From Siculibacillus sp. (GTDB lineage Bacteria > Pseudomonadota > Alphaproteobacteria > Rhizobiales > Ancalomicrobiaceae): a stretch of DNA of 35,253 nucleotides. The DNA lies in assembly GCA_030247555.1 (NCBI GenBank), contig JAOTSD010000040.1, positions 1 to 35,253 on the forward strand, in the 5' to 3' direction. A program made the translations under genes and the position numbers. Positions 17,701-28,800 of the stretch are shown here, piece after piece. Every line of letters begins with the position of its first letter. Position 1 is the first letter of the stretch. Under the pieces are notes generated by a model, which worked only from the letters and a program-made list of their open reading frames with translations, did not search any database and was not told where the DNA came from.

Positions 17701-20460
17701 ATGAACGACACCGACGTTTCCACCCCCCGCGACGCCGACAAGGATCGCCCGCTCTTCGACGACATTCGTCTGCTCGGGCAGATCCTCGGCGACATCGTGC
17801 GCGAGCAGGAGGGCGACGCCGCCTTCGAGGTGGTGGAGGAGATCCGCCGCCTCTCGGTCGCCTACCGGCGCGACGCCGACACCGAGGCCGGTCGGCGGCT
17901 CGACGATCTCCTCGAACGGCTCTCGGCGACCGAGACCGTGTCGGTGATCCGCGCCTTCACCTATTTCTCCCATCTCGCCAACCTCGCCGAGGACCGTCAC
18001 CACCTGCGCCGGCGGGCGGTGCATCGGGCGCGCGGCGATCATCGCGACGGCAGCCTCGACAAGGCCTTCGATCGCTTCCGCGACGCCGGCATCGAGGGGC
18101 CGGCGGTGGCTCGGGCACTCGCCCGCGCCTGGGTCTCCCCGGTCCTCACCGCCCACCCGACCGAGGTGCAGCGCCAGTCGATCCTCGACGCCGAGCGCGC
18201 CATCGCGACGCTGCTGACCGAGCGCGACGGCCTGCGCAACCCTCGCGACCTCGCCGCCAACGAGGCGGCGATCCGGGCGCGGGTCACCCAGTTGTGGCAG
18301 ACGCGCATCCTGCGCTTCGTCAAGCTGACGGTGGAGGACGAGATCGAGAACGTGCTCGGCTACTACCGCTCGACCTTCCTGAAGGAGATCCCGCGCCTCT
18401 ACGCCGACCTCGAGGCGCACGTCGGCACGACGGTTGCGCCCTTCTTCCGACTGGGCAACTGGATCGGCGGTGATCGCGACGGCAATCCGAACGTCACCGC
18501 GCGGACCCTCGTCACCGCGGTCACCCGTCAGAGCGCGGTGGCGCTCGAGCACCACCTCGAGGAGGTTCACCGGCTGGGCCGCGAGCTGTCCATGTCGGCG
18601 ATGCTGATGGGGCGGTCGACCGAACTCGATGCCCTCGCCGAAGCTTCCGCCGACGCTTCGGCCCAGCGTCGCGACGAGCCCTATCGGCGCGCCCTCATCG
18701 GCATCTACGCCCGACTGGCGGCGACGCTCGAGAAACTGACCGGAAGCCACGTCGAACGCCATGCCTCCTCCCCCGCCGAGCCCTATGCGGCGCCGACCGA
18801 CTTCCTCACCGACCTGCGGGTCGTGGAGGATTCGCTGCGCCGCAACCACGGTGCGCCGATCGTCTCGATCCGCCTCGCCCCCTTGATCCGGGCGGTGGAG
18901 GTCTTCGGCTTCCATCTGGCGACGACCGACCTGCGTCAGAGTTCCGAACAGCACGAGGCGGTCGTCGCCGAACTGCTCGCCCGCGCCCGGGTCGAAGCCG
19001 ATTATCTCGCTCTCGACGAGACGGCGCGGCGCGCCCTGCTGATGCGCGTCCTCTGCGATCCGCGGCCGCTGCGCGTGCCCAACGTCGACTATTCGGAGCT
19101 CGCCACCGGCGAACTGACGGTCTTCGAGACGGCGCGGCGGCTGCGCACCGATTTCGGCCCCGACGCCATCCGCCACTACATCATCAGCCACACCGAGGCG
19201 GTCAGCGACCTGCTCGAGGTGCTGGTGTTGCAGAAGGAATGCGGCCTGATGCGCGGCACGCTCGCCGCCGGCGACACCGCCACGGTCGACCTCGTCGTCG
19301 TACCGCTGTTCGAGACCATCGACGACCTCAGGGCCGCGGACCCGATCATGCGCGCCTTCTACGACCTGCCGGGGATCGAGGCGATGGTGCGCTCCTCGGG
19401 GGGCGAGCAGGACATCATGCTCGGCTACTCCGACAGCAACAAGGACGGTGGTTACTTCACCTCGACCTGGGAGCTCTATCGCGCCTCCACCGCCCTCGCC
19501 CGCCTCTTCGCCACGAAGCCGGGCATCGCGCTCAGGCTCTTCCACGGCCGCGGCGGCGCGGTCGGGCGCGGTGGCGGCCCCTCCTACGAGGCGATCGTCG
19601 CCCAGCCGCCGGGCACGGTGAAGGGCCAGATCCGGCTGACCGAACAGGGCGAGGTGATCAACGCCAAATACGCCAACCCGGAGATCGGCCGGCGCAACCT
19701 CGAGACGCTGATGTCGGCGGCGCTGGAGGCGACCCTGCTGCAACGGACGGAGAAGGCCCCGCCGGAGTTCTTCGACCTCGCCGAACGCCTGTCACAAGAG
19801 AGCCGGAAGGCCTATCGGGCGCTGGTCTACGAGCGCCCCGGCTTCACCGACTACTTCTTCGCCGCGACCCCGATCGCCGAGATCGCTCAGCTCAACATCG
19901 GCTCGCGCCCGGCCTCGCGCAAGGCGACGCGGAGCATCGAAGACCTCAGGGCCATCCCCTGGGGTTTCTCCTGGGGCCAGAGCCGGGTGACGCTGCCGGG
20001 CTGGTACGGGTTCGGTGCGGCGATCGCGGCGGTGACGGCCGATGCCGGCGAGGAGACCTGGGCGCTGCTCACGCGGATGAACGCCGAATGGCCGTTCTTC
20101 CGCACCCTCCTCTCCAACATGGACATGGTGCTCGCCAAGGCCGATCTCGGGGTGGCGCGCCGCTACGCCGGCCTCGTTCCCGATCGCGCCCTCGCCGAGA
20201 GCGTCTTCGCCGAAATCGAGGCGGAATGGACGCGGACGGTGGCCGCGCTCTCCCGCATCATCGGCACTTCCGATCGTCTCGCCGACAATCCGACGCTGGC
20301 GCGGTCGATCGCCCATCGCTTCGCCTACATCGCGCCGCTGAACCATCTGCAGGTCGAGTTGATCCGGCGGTGGCGCAAGGGATCGCGCGACGAGAAGGCT
20401 CAGCGCGGCATCCTGATCTCGATCAACGGCATCGCCGCCGGATTGCGCAACACCGGCTGA
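17701..20460 (+). CDS. ppc: Phosphoenolpyruvate carboxylase
   Basis: The enzyme adds bicarbonate to phosphoenolpyruvate to make oxaloacetate, refilling the TCA cycle. The 919-residue length is typical. The catalytic His152 lies in [13 protein letters not shown]. Further signatures are [14 protein letters not shown], the second active-site segment [12 protein letters not shown], the glycine-rich loop [16 protein letters not shown] and the usual C terminus [18 protein letters not shown] lies upstream at suitable spacing of the ATG at 17701. It stands alone on the plus strand, divergent from the transporter and the fermentation block. PEP carboxylase and pyruvate kinase in one neighbourhood place both main fates of PEP here. 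Confidence 0.97.
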   Translation: MNDTDVSTPRDADKDRPLFDDIRLLGQILGDIVREQEGDAAFEVVEEIRRLSVAYRRDADTEAGRRLDDLLERLSATETVSVIRAFTYFSHLANLAEDRHHLRRRAVHRARGDHRDGSLDKAFDRFRDAGIEGPAVARALARAWVSPVLTAHPTEVQRQSILDAERAIATLLTERDGLRNPRDLAANEAAIRARVTQLWQTRILRFVKLTVEDEIENVLGYYRSTFLKEIPRLYADLEAHVGTTVAPFFRLGNWIGGDRDGNPNVTARTLVTAVTRQSAVALEHHLEEVHRLGRELSMSAMLMGRSTELDALAEASADASAQRRDEPYRRALIGIYARLAATLEKLTGSHVERHASSPAEPYAAPTDFLTDLRVVEDSLRRNHGAPIVSIRLAPLIRAVEVFGFHLATTDLRQSSEQHEAVVAELLARARVEADYLALDETARRALLMRVLCDPRPLRVPNVDYSELATGELTVFETARRLRTDFGPDAIRHYIISHTEAVSDLLEVLVLQKECGLMRGTLAAGDTATVDLVVVPLFETIDDLRAADPIMRAFYDLPGIEAMVRSSGGEQDIMLGYSDSNKDGGYFTSTWELYRASTALARLFATKPGIALRLFHGRGGAVGRGGGPSYEAIVAQPPGTVKGQIRLTEQGEVINAKYANPEIGRRNLETLMSAALEATLLQRTEKAPPEFFDLAERLSQESRKAYRALVYERPGFTDYFFAATPIAEIAQLNIGSRPASRKATRSIEDLRAIPWGFSWGQSRVTLPGWYGFGAAIAAVTADAGEETWALLTRMNAEWPFFRTLLSNMDMVLAKADLGVARRYAGLVPDRALAESVFAEIEAEWTRTVAALSRIIGTSDRLADNPTLARSIAHRFAYIAPLNHLQVELIRRWRKGSRDEKAQRGILISINGIAAGLRNTG

Positions 20461-20468
20461 GACGATCC

Positions 20469-20482
20469 GTGGCTTCGGCCGC
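20469..20482 (+). terminator. Small UUCG-loop hairpin after ppc
   Basis: GTGGC-TTCG-GCCGC begins 9 bases beyond the ppc stop codon. The stem is five pairs, one of them G-T, closed by the very stable TTCG tetraloop. There is no T-tract, so it may only mark or protect the 3' end of the mRNA. Confidence 0.3.
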
Positions 20483-20667
20483 ATCAGAGTCTTCCGCCGC
20501 CACCGTCGCCGTGAACCATTTCTGGTCGGACTACACCGAGCATGCGGTTCCCTTCACCTCGGCCGCTCTCGTGAGAAATGACAGGCGGCATTTACTTTCG
20601 GTTAGCTCATCGAACGCAACCTGTGACCTCGAAGACTCAGGAAGTTCCACCGCGTCGAGGAAAATTG

Positions 20668-22824
20668 ATGCTCTGGTCCGCACGTGCCGTCAGCAAGCCC
20701 TCTTCGACCGGGATTTCGGAGCGCACCAGATCATTCGACGAAGCGCAATCGGCGGCCCTGCCCGACGTTGCGGATGTGGTCGACCGCAACATGGACGAAA
20801 TCCTGAAGCGGTTCTACGAATCGGTCTCGACCGACCCGGAACTGGGGAAGATTCTCGCCGGCTCGTCGGGCTGGCGCCATCTCGCCGACGCGCAGAAGCT
20901 GCACTGGCGGCGGCTCCTCTCCGGACGGATCGACGACGACCTAAGGGAGCGCGGCAAGCGCATCGGCGCCGCGCACGTGCGCGTCGGGCTCGGACCGGAG
21001 GCCTACATCGCCAGCTACGAGTGGCTGACCGAGGCCTTTCTCGAGAAGCTCCTCGCCAAGCGGCCGGAACTCGTCGCCCCGGTGACCGCGCTCGTCCGCG
21101 CCATCTTCGCCGACATGGCCTTCGCGCTCTCCGCCTTCCTCGACATCAACGAGGGGCAATCCCGCCAACACGAGGCGCAACTGCTGGCCGAGACGATCGA
21201 GAAGGAGATGCACCACATCAATCGCGAGGTGAAGTCGCAGGCGATCGAACTCGCCTCGGTCGTCGACGAACTGCGCTCGGCGATCGGCAGCGTCACCAGC
21301 GGGGTGGAACTGGTCGAGCGCGGCGCCGAATCGTCGAGCAGCGCCGTCGCCTCGGTCGCGTCGGCGACCGAGGAGATGCTCGCCTCGAGCCGCGAAGTCG
21401 GACGGCAGGCGAAGAGCACCACCGAGATCGTCGCTCAGGCGGTGGCACGCGCCGAGGAAGCCGGCCGCCAGATCGAGCGCCTGTCCAACGAGACGGCGAG
21501 GGTTTCCAAAGCCGTCGAACTGATCGAAGGCATCGCCCAGCAGACCAATCTCCTCGCCCTCAACGCGACCATCGAGGCGGCGCGGGCCGGCGAGGCGGGT
21601 AAAGGCTTCGCCGTGGTCGCGGCCGAGGTGAAGACCTTGTCGCAACGCACCGCCGAGGCGACGAAGGAGATCGCCGCGGTCGTCGCCGGCATCGACGAGG
21701 CGACCCGCCTGACGGTGGTGGCGATGAAGGAGATCGGCGGCTCGGTCCGCGACATCGACGGCGTCGCCGATCAGGTGGCGCAGAACGCTTCGGCCCAGAT
21801 CTCGTCGATCGACGAGGTGGCGCGCGGCGCCCAGGCCGCCGCCGGCGGCGTCGGCGACCTGCAGCGCAGCATCGAACTGATCAACGCCGGTTCGGCGACG
21901 GCCGGCACGATCAACGACAAGGTCCGCCATCACACCGACGAGATGGTCGGGCTCGTCGAACATCTGGAGCAGCGGCTCGTCGTCACGCTGAAGAGCTTCA
22001 ACTCGCTCAACCAGCGCAGGGAGCCGCGGACGCCGGCCCGCCTCGACATCACGCTCGACCATGCCGGAAGGCGTCACACGGCGCGCACCATCGACGTCTC
22101 GGAGGGCGGTTGCCTGCTTCCGATCGACCGGGCCGCGCTGCGCGAGGGCGAGCGGGTGCGCATCGATTTCGACGGCATCGGACAGGTCCCCTCGAAGGTC
22201 GTCGGCACCCACCCGCTCGGGCTGCGCTTCGAACACGACGACTGGAAGGATCCGAAGCATCCGACCGCCGTCGCCATGGCCTCCCGGATCGACGCCATCC
22301 GCAAGTCGGAACTGAAGATCCACGACGCCCTCCTGGTGGCTCGCGACAAGCTCGTCGCCGATGTCGAACGCGCCATCGACCACGGCGAGGCGTCGATGGA
22401 GAACGTGTTCGACGACGACTACGTCCACCTCCCCGGGACGGAGCCGAAGCAGTACGAGACTCGTGGTCTGCCGATCTTCGAGCGCCTGTTCCCTGCGACG
22501 CTGGAGAGCGTCCTCGGGGTCGACGGCGACGTCGTCTTCTGCGTGGCGACCGACACCAACGGCTGGCTGCCGGTCCACAATCGCAAATATTCCCAGCCGC
22601 CCCGCGCCGATCCGCTGTGGAACGCCGCCAACTGCCGCAACCGCCGCATCTTCGACGATCGCACCGCGATCGCCGCGGCGCGCAACACCGTGCAGGCGAT
22701 CTTCGTGCAGACCTATGAGCGCGATCTCGGCGGCGAAAAGATCCTGATGAAGGACGTCTCGACACCGATCCGCTTCAAGGGCAAGCATTGGGGCACGCTG
22801 CGCATCGGGCTGCGCTTCGAGTGA
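20668..22824 (+). CDS. Globin-coupled chemoreceptor with PilZ and C-terminal sensor-like domain
   Basis: I chose the ATG at 20668 because GAGG lies 7 bases before it; an upstream ATG at 20578 lacks a ribosome binding site. The 718-residue soluble protein has four parts. Residues about 20-165 are a sensor globin with the likely haem-ligating His103 ([16 protein letters not shown]). Residues about 190-445 are an MCP signalling domain with the conserved tip [20 protein letters not shown] (289-308). Residues about 449-523 are a PilZ domain with both cyclic-di-GMP motifs, RREPR (450-454) and DVSEGG (476-481). Residues about 545-718 form a C-terminal domain ([38 protein letters not shown]) of a type found at the end of various proteobacterial chemoreceptors. 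It is probably an oxygen or redox aerotaxis receptor that also reads cyclic-di-GMP. The globin and MCP calls are firm, PilZ nearly so. Confidence 0.92.
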   Translation: MLWSARAVSKPSSTGISERTRSFDEAQSAALPDVADVVDRNMDEILKRFYESVSTDPELGKILAGSSGWRHLADAQKLHWRRLLSGRIDDDLRERGKRIGAAHVRVGLGPEAYIASYEWLTEAFLEKLLAKRPELVAPVTALVRAIFADMAFALSAFLDINEGQSRQHEAQLLAETIEKEMHHINREVKSQAIELASVVDELRSAIGSVTSGVELVERGAESSSSAVASVASATEEMLASSREVGRQAKSTTEIVAQAVARAEEAGRQIERLSNETARVSKAVELIEGIAQQTNLLALNATIEAARAGEAGKGFAVVAAEVKTLSQRTAEATKEIAAVVAGIDEATRLTVVAMKEIGGSVRDIDGVADQVAQNASAQISSIDEVARGAQAAAGGVGDLQRSIELINAGSATAGTINDKVRHHTDEMVGLVEHLEQRLVVTLKSFNSLNQRREPRTPARLDITLDHAGRRHTARTIDVSEGGCLLPIDRAALREGERVRIDFDGIGQVPSKVVGTHPLGLRFEHDDWKDPKHPTAVAMASRIDAIRKSELKIHDALLVARDKLVADVERAIDHGEASMENVFDDDYVHLPGTEPKQYETRGLPIFERLFPATLESVLGVDGDVVFCVATDTNGWLPVHNRKYSQPPRADPLWNAANCRNRRIFDDRTAIAAARNTVQAIFVQTYERDLGGEKILMKDVSTPIRFKGKHWGTLRIGLRFE

Positions 22825-22894
22825 GCCCGGCACCGGCGAGGTCGAGGTCCGCCACGACGGCGCGGTGGGCGCTCGGGCCACGGAGTTCCGCCCC

Positions 22895-23893
22895 ATGATC
22901 CTCTCCACCGGCGAAGCGCTGGTCGACATGATCGCCGTCGACGTCGGCGGGCGGCGGCTGTTCGAACCGGTGATCGGCGGCTCACCGCTCAACGTCGCCC
23001 TCGGCATCGCCCGGCTCGGCCGGCGGGCCGGGCATCTGACCAAGCTCTCCACCGACATGTTCGGCGAGGCGATCGCCGCCTTCATGGACCGCGAAGGGAT
23101 CGATCGTCGCTTCGTCCGACGCTCGCCGCGGCCGACCACCATGGTCTACGTGGCGATCGACGACCGCGGGACGCCGAGCTACGCCTTCCACCTCGAGGGC
23201 ACGGCCGACCGCTCGATGGAGATCGAGGACCTGCCGACCCAGCTTCCCGGCGAGGTCGAGGCGCTGCACTTCGGATCGATCTCGCTGGTGCTCGATCCGA
23301 CGGCCTCGACCCTGCGCGGCCTGATGCGGCGGGAGGCGGGGAGACGGTTCATCTCGCTCGATCCCAACATCCGCCCCTCGGTGATGACCGATCGCGCCGC
23401 CCATGTCGCCCGTTTCGGCGAGCTTCTGGACCATGCCGACCTGATCAAGGCGAGCACCGAGGACGTCGCCTGGCTCCATCCCGGCGAGGATCCCGAGGCG
23501 GTCGCCGTCCGCTGGTCGTCGAGCGGGCCGAGCTTGGCGGTGGTCACCGACGGCGAACGCGGCCTCGTCGCGGCGATCGGCGGGCGGGCGATTCGCCTAC
23601 CGGCCGCGCCGGTCGCGGTGGTCGACACGGTCGGGGCGGGCGACACGTTCCAGGCGGCGCTGCTCGTCCGTCTCGCCGAGGAAGGCCTCCTCGAGCGAGC
23701 GACGCTCGCCGCCACACGAATCGAGGATCTGGTACCGGCCCTCGGCTTCGCCGCGGCGGCCGCCGCCCTCACCTGCACCCGACGCGGCGCCGACCTGCCG
23801 CGCCGCGACGAGGTCGCCGACTTCGTGGAGCGTCGAGGCCGGACCGACGGAAGCGCCGTGCGTGCCCCGTTCCATCGCGGCGAATCCGGTTAG
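22895..23893 (+). CDS. PfkB-family carbohydrate kinase (fructokinase-like)
   Basis: This 332-residue ribokinase/PfkB-family enzyme phosphorylates a sugar or related alcohol with ATP. The substrate-binding start MILSTGEALVDM, the di-glycine segment GGSPLNVALGIARLG and the C-terminal signature DTVGAGDTFQAALL, which carries the catalytic Asp, are all present. The overall pattern is closest to bacterial fructokinases, although the substrate cannot be fixed from sequence alone. The ATG at 22895 has GGAG 9 bases before it; a GTG 30 bases earlier is in frame but less likely. It follows the globin chemoreceptor by 70 bases on the same strand. Confidence 0.9.
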   Translation: MILSTGEALVDMIAVDVGGRRLFEPVIGGSPLNVALGIARLGRRAGHLTKLSTDMFGEAIAAFMDREGIDRRFVRRSPRPTTMVYVAIDDRGTPSYAFHLEGTADRSMEIEDLPTQLPGEVEALHFGSISLVLDPTASTLRGLMRREAGRRFISLDPNIRPSVMTDRAAHVARFGELLDHADLIKASTEDVAWLHPGEDPEAVAVRWSSSGPSLAVVTDGERGLVAAIGGRAIRLPAAPVAVVDTVGAGDTFQAALLVRLAEEGLLERATLAATRIEDLVPALGFAAAAAALTCTRRGADLPRRDEVADFVERRGRTDGSAVRAPFHRGESG

Positions 23894-24049
23894 GATGGGC
23901 GCACGACCGCCTTCGCTTTCGAACCGCTCGCCCGGTCCGGCGCTCGGCGGCCGCGGGGGCCGGGCCGGGCGGCGCTCCCCGAACCCGATCGGAGACCGCC
24001 GAAGATGCGACCGCATCCGGCCGGCGGAAAGAAGAAGAGAGAAGAGAAC

Positions 24050-24742
24050 GTGACGGGCGGAAACCTCGAAGGCATCTCGTCGATGGCGACGCGCCAGATT
24101 CTGGCTGAACTGGTCGAGACCTACCGGGAAAAGACCGGGCGAACCGTGGCGATCGCCTCGATCGGCGGCGTCGACGCGGCCCGGCGCGTGCGTGAGGGCG
24201 AGGCCTTCGACGTGGTCGTGCTGGCGAACGACGCGCTGGAGAAGCTGGAGGCGGAAGGGCATCTGGTGGCGGGGTCGCGCACCGGATTCACCCTCTCGGC
24301 GCTCGCCGTGGCGACGAAGGCGGAGGCCGGACCTCTCGTCTTCGCCGACGAGGCGGCGGTGCGCGAATCGGTGCGCCGGGCGGCGACCATCGGCTATTCC
24401 ACCGGTCCGAGCGGCACCTACCTGCTGAACCTGCTGAAACGCTGGGGCATCGACGAGGAGGTCGGGCCGCGGCTCCGGCAGGCACCGCCCGGTGTTCCGG
24501 TCGGCACGATGGTGGCGCGCGGCGACGCCGAGATCGGCTTCCAACAGACGAGCGAACTCGTCGGCGTGCCCGGCATCGTCCTCGCCGGACCGCTGCCGTC
24601 GTCGGTCGCCTTCGAGACGCTCTTCGCCGCGGCGGTGGCGACCCGGTCGCCCGACCCGGCGGCGGCGCGCGACTTCGTCACCTTCCTCGCCGCCCCGGAG
24701 ACGGAAGCGGCGAAACGGCGCAACGGCATGGCGCCGGCCTGA
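24050..24742 (+). CDS. ModA-like substrate-binding protein, apparently without signal peptide
   Basis: The protein resembles the periplasmic molybdate-binding family (type II binding-protein fold). Recognisable segments are GISSMATRQILAELVETY near the start, SIGGVDAARRVREGEAFDVVVLANDALEKL, AATIGYSTGPSGTYLL, PPGVPVGTMVARGDAEIGFQQ and the C-terminal AAKRRNGMAPA. From memory, relatives begin with M-T-x-L-x-G-[IL]-S-S-M-A-T, which favours the GTG at 24050 (230 residues). An ATG at 24005, preceded by GGAG, would add 15 mainly basic residues. Neither start gives a hydrophobic signal peptide, so a cytoplasmic or non-transport role is possible. No ModB or ModC permease genes are nearby. Calling it a molybdate carrier would go beyond the sequence. 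Confidence 0.8.
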   Translation: MTGGNLEGISSMATRQILAELVETYREKTGRTVAIASIGGVDAARRVREGEAFDVVVLANDALEKLEAEGHLVAGSRTGFTLSALAVATKAEAGPLVFADEAAVRESVRRAATIGYSTGPSGTYLLNLLKRWGIDEEVGPRLRQAPPGVPVGTMVARGDAEIGFQQTSELVGVPGIVLAGPLPSSVAFETLFAAAVATRSPDPAAARDFVTFLAAPETEAAKRRNGMAPA

Positions 24743-24764
24743 CGCCCGGCGTGGGTGCGGGGGC

Positions 24765-24789
24765 GACGAGCGCGCGAGGATCGCTCGTC
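24765..24789. terminator. Stem-loop between convergent genes
   Basis: GACGAGCG (24765-24772) is perfectly repeated in inverted orientation as CGCTCGTC (24782-24789) around a 9-base loop. It lies between the stop codons of the ModA-like gene (24742) and the convergent crotonase gene (24797), a natural place for a two-way terminator. No T-tract is seen on either strand. Confidence 0.4.
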
Positions 24790-24796
24790 CGTCGTC

Positions 24797-25591
24797 TCAA
24801 TCGTAGTTCGCGGGCCGTCTCGCCAGTGCGGCGGCGACGGTCTCGAGCTGCGCCGGCCGGCCGATCACCCGATGTTGCAGTTCCGCTTCGAGCCGCAACC
24901 CGGCCGCCGGTTCGGCGAACCAGGCGCCGTCGAGCAGCGCCTTGACCCGGCGGGTGACGTCGGGCGACTTCGCCGCGATGTCGCGGGCGAGCGCGTGGGC
25001 GGCGGCGAGCGGATCGTCGACGATGCGGGTGATCAGGCCGATCTCCCGCGCCTCCTCGGCGGCGACGGTACGCCCGGTGAGCAGCAGTTCCTTGGCCAGG
25101 TCGATGCGGGTGAGGCGACGCAGCGCCTGGGTGATCCCCATGTCGGGCAAGAGGCCCCAGCGGATCTCCATCACCGAGAGGCGGGTGTCGGGGGCGGCCA
25201 GGCGGATGTCGGCGCCGAGCGCGATCTGCAGGCCGCCGCCGAAGGCGACGCCACGCAGCGCCGCGATCACCGGGATCTCGAGTTCCTGCCAGACCCAGCT
25301 CGGCTTCTGGAAGACGTTGGCGATCTCGCCCGGCGGCAGGTCGAACAGACGGGCGGCGAGCCCGTCGAGGTCTGCGGCGACGGTGGAGAACATCGCCAGA
25401 TCGAGCCCGGCGCAGAAGTCGTCGCCACGGCCGGTGAGGACCACCGCCCGCACGCCGGGATCACGCTTCAACGCTTCGCCGGCGGCGGCGAGTTCCTCGA
25501 ACATCGCCGTGTCGAGGGCGTTCTTCTTGTCCGCCCGTGCCAGCGCCACTTCCGCCACCCGATCGGTGACGGTCACCTCGACCCGCGCCAT
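24797..25591 (-). CDS. Crotonase-family protein (enoyl-CoA hydratase/isomerase)
   Basis: This 264-residue protein has the crotonase fold: the ADKKNALDTAMFEEL start, oxyanion-hole segments DDFCAGLDLAMF and LRGVAFGGGLQIALGADIRLA, then VMEIRWGLLPDMGITQAL. Two acidic residues sit in the active-site region, Glu in VMEIRWG and Asp in LLPDMG. An Asp at about the second place is more reminiscent of dienoyl-CoA isomerases than of classical hydratases, so an isomerase role is possible. The ATG at 25591 is preceded by GGGAGG at good spacing. It is transcribed away from the giant repeat gene, and their start codons are separated by 294 bases. The exact acyl-CoA substrate is unknown. Confidence 0.9.
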   Translation of the reverse strand: MARVEVTVTDRVAEVALARADKKNALDTAMFEELAAAGEALKRDPGVRAVVLTGRGDDFCAGLDLAMFSTVAADLDGLAARLFDLPPGEIANVFQKPSWVWQELEIPVIAALRGVAFGGGLQIALGADIRLAAPDTRLSVMEIRWGLLPDMGITQALRRLTRIDLAKELLLTGRTVAAEEAREIGLITRIVDDPLAAAHALARDIAAKSPDVTRRVKALLDGAWFAEPAAGLRLEAELQHRVIGRPAQLETVAAALARRPANYD

Positions 25592-25818
25592 CGTCGCCTC
25601 CCATCGTTCGTCGGTCCCACCATGGACCGGATGGCGGTGCGACGCGAGATCGTCGTCGCCACGGCACCGCGCCGACGGCGTCGGGATGGGCCGAACCGGG
25701 CACCCTCTCCCGGCAAATTCGCTCCCTCGTCCCGGTACATTCTGCCGAGGTGGAGGGAAGGGCGCGATCGGCCTCCAGTCAAATCATTGGAATCAATAGG
25801 CAAATTACAACGTTTCCG

Positions 25819-25834
25819 TGGCATTTCGCTTGCT
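25819..25834 (+). promoter_or_regulatory. Sigma-54 (-24/-12) promoter match upstream of the giant repeat gene
   Basis: TGGCAT, five bases (TTCGC), then TTGCT matches the RpoN consensus TGGCAC-N5-TTGCW with one change in the -24 block and correct spacing: GG at 25820 and GC at 25832 are 12 bases apart. Transcription would begin near 25845, giving a leader of about 41 bases to the GTG at 25886. It sits in the only AT-rich patch of the intergenic region. An upstream activator site would be expected but I could not identify one. Confidence 0.6.
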
Positions 25835-25874
25835 TCGCACCGCAGGGGCTCTGCGCCCCGCGCTCGAGCCTCGC

Positions 25875-25880
25875 GGAAAG
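25875..25880 (+). promoter_or_regulatory. Ribosome binding site deciding the GTG start of the giant gene
   Basis: GGAAAG ends 5 bases before the GTG at 25886. The reading frame is open further upstream but offers no ATG and no comparable ribosome binding site there, and the predicted transcript start at about 25845 also favours this GTG. Confidence 0.5.
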
Positions 25881-25885
25881 TCGTC

Positions 25886-28800
25886 GTGCCGTCGATCTCC
25901 TCCCTCACCTCCATCTCGTCCTACACGGCGACGCAGATCGCGGGGTTGAGCACGACCGACATCGCCGATCTGTCGACGGCCGACATCCAGTCGCTGTCGA
26001 CCACCCAGGTCGCGGCGCTGACCGGCGACCAGATCTCGGCGTTGGTGCCGAGCCAGTTCGTCTTCTCGGCGTCGCAGCTCTCGGTCTTCAGCGAAGTGCA
26101 GATCGGAGCGATGGAGCCCGAGGACATCGCGGTCCTGACCACCACGCAGTTGCGCGGCCTTTCGGCGACCGACCTCGCCGACCTCACCACCACCCAGTTC
26201 GCCGCCCTCACCGCCACCCAGCTCGGCTCGCTGACCGCCATCCAACTGCGTGGTCTGACCACGACCGAGGTGGCGGCGCTCTCCACCACCCAGGCGGCCG
26301 GCTTCGCCTCGACGCAACTGGCCTCGCTGACCTCGACCCAGATCGGAGCGCTCACCACCACGGTGATCGCGGCCCTGTCGGCGGCGCAGGTGACCGGCTT
26401 CGGCCGCGCCACGATGACTTCCCTCTCGACGGAGCAGATGGCGGCTCTCGCCGCCACCCAGATCGGGGCGTTCACCTCGACCGCGATCAAGGCGCTGTCG
26501 AGCGAGCAGATCGCGGCGCTGACGGTCGACCAGATCGGCGGGCTGACGGCGACGCAGATCGGGATGCTCGCCACCACGCAGGTGGCGGCGCTGACCATCG
26601 CCGAGATCGGCACGCTTTCCACCACCCAGATCCGCGGCCTCACGACGGCGTCGGTGGCGGCGTTGAGCGAGAGCCAGATCGCGGCGTTCACCGCCGAACA
26701 GGTCGCCGGCTTCGGCACCACCCAGATCCGCGGCCTGACGGCGACCCAGGTCGACGGGCTCACCACCACGCAGTTCGAGGCGCTGACCTCGACCCAGTTC
26801 GCGGCGTTGACCACGACCCAGGTCGCCGGGCTCTCCGCCGAGGATCTCGCGGCGATGTCGGCCGAGGAGTTCGCGGCGCTGACCAGCACCGCACTCTCCG
26901 GTCTCGACGCCACCCTGATCGCCTCGCTGTCGGTCGACAAGATCGCGGCGCTCACCACCACCCAGATCACCGGAATCAACCGCGCCGGTCTCGCCGCGCT
27001 CACCGCGGCGCAGTTCGCGACCCTGTCGTCGACCCAGATCGGGGCGCTCACCACCACCCAGACCTCGGGCCTGACCACCACCGAGATCTCGGCCCTCGGA
27101 GTGGAGCAGGCGAGCGGCCTGTCCTCCGCCCAGGTGTCGGCGTTGACCACCACCCAGGTCACGGCGCTGACCACCACCACCATCGCCGCGCTCGGCGCCC
27201 TGCAACTGCGCGGGCTGCAGACGACCGACCTCGCCACCCTCGCCACGGAACAGTTGCGGGCCCTGAGCACGACACAGCTCGCCGGCCTGTCGACGACGCA
27301 GATCCGGGCGCTGACCACGACCCAGGTCGCCGACCTCACCGCCACCCAGTTCGAGGCGCTGACCAGCGGACAGATCGCGGCATTGACGCCGGCGCAGATC
27401 CAAGCGCTGACAGACACCGAACTGGCGGCGTTGGTCGACACCCGCCTCGCGGCGATGACCTCGACCGGGATCGGCGCGCTCGCCACCTCGCAGATCGCGC
27501 TGCTGACCACCACCCAGATCGCGGCGATGTCGACGACCCAGGTCGCCGGGCTGGAGCGCGCCGACGTCGCGGCGCTCGGCGCCGAACAGATCGCCGCGTT
27601 GGCGGCGACTCAGCTCGCCGCCCTCGGCGTCACCGGCTTCGGTGGGTTGAGCGCGACCGACGTCGCCGGATTGAGCGTTTCGCAGATCGCCGGTCTCGCC
27701 GCGACGCAGATGGCGGCGATGTCGACGACCCAGGCGACGGGGCTCTCCACCGCGCAGATGGCGGCGATGTCGACGACGCAGGTTCGCGCCCTGGCGACCG
27801 GCGTCGTCGGCCAACTCACCGCCGAGCAGGTCGGAGCCCTCTCGACCACCCAGATCGCGGCGATCTCGGCGCGTCAGGTCGCCGCGCTCACCGTCGACCG
27901 ACTGAACGAACTCGATGCGACGCGGCTCGCCGCCCTGACCTCGACGTCGCTCTCCGGCCTCACCACGACGCAGTTGAACCAGTTGACGACGACCGGTCTC
28001 GCCGGCCTGACGTCGACGCAACTCACCGGTCTCACCACCACCCAGATCGGCGCGCTCGACGCCGACCACGTCGCCGCACTGACCACCGATCAGGTCGCCG
28101 GCCTGACCACCACCCAGCTCGGCGGGATGCGGTCGACCCAAGTCGCGGCGCTCGCCGCCACGCAGATCGCGGCGCTGACGGCCACCCAGATGGCGGCGAT
28201 GCCGGCATTGGCCTTCACCGGTCTGACCGAGACGCAGATCCGCGACCTCGATCTCGCCCATCTCTCCGCGCTGACCGCCACCGCGATCGCCGCGCTGACG
28301 ACCACGGCGGTGGCGGCGATGTCGGCGACCGACCTCGCGGCGCTCGCCACGACCCAGTTCACGGCGTTGAACGGCGCCGCGCTCAAGGCGCTGTCGGCCA
28401 CCCAGATCGCCGCCCTGGCGACCACTCAGATCGCCGCGATGGGGTCCGGTCCGGTGCGCGGGCTGACGTCCGACCAGTTCGGGGCGTTGACGGCGGAGCA
28501 ACTCGCGGCGCTCTCGGCGACCGCTCTCTCCGGCCTGACCTCGACTCAGATCCAGACTCTCTCGACGACGGTGTTCGCCGCCCTGACCGCGACGCAGCTG
28601 CGCGGCCTGACCTCGACGCAGATCGGCCAACTCGGCGCCGATCAGTTGTCGAGTCTGAACGAGACGCAGATCGGCGGGCTCACCACCGCCCAGATCGCCG
28701 GCCTCGGCTCGACCGCTCTCGCCGTTCTCGACTCGACCGCCCTCGCCGCCCTGTCGCAGGCGCAGGTGGCGGCGATCCGGGCGACCGCCCTCGGCGGTCT

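Noticed and set aside
23948-23962. Five-pair GC hairpin after the PfkB kinase gene
   Set aside because: The stem is short and purely GC in a GC-rich stretch, with no T-tract; not distinguishable from background.
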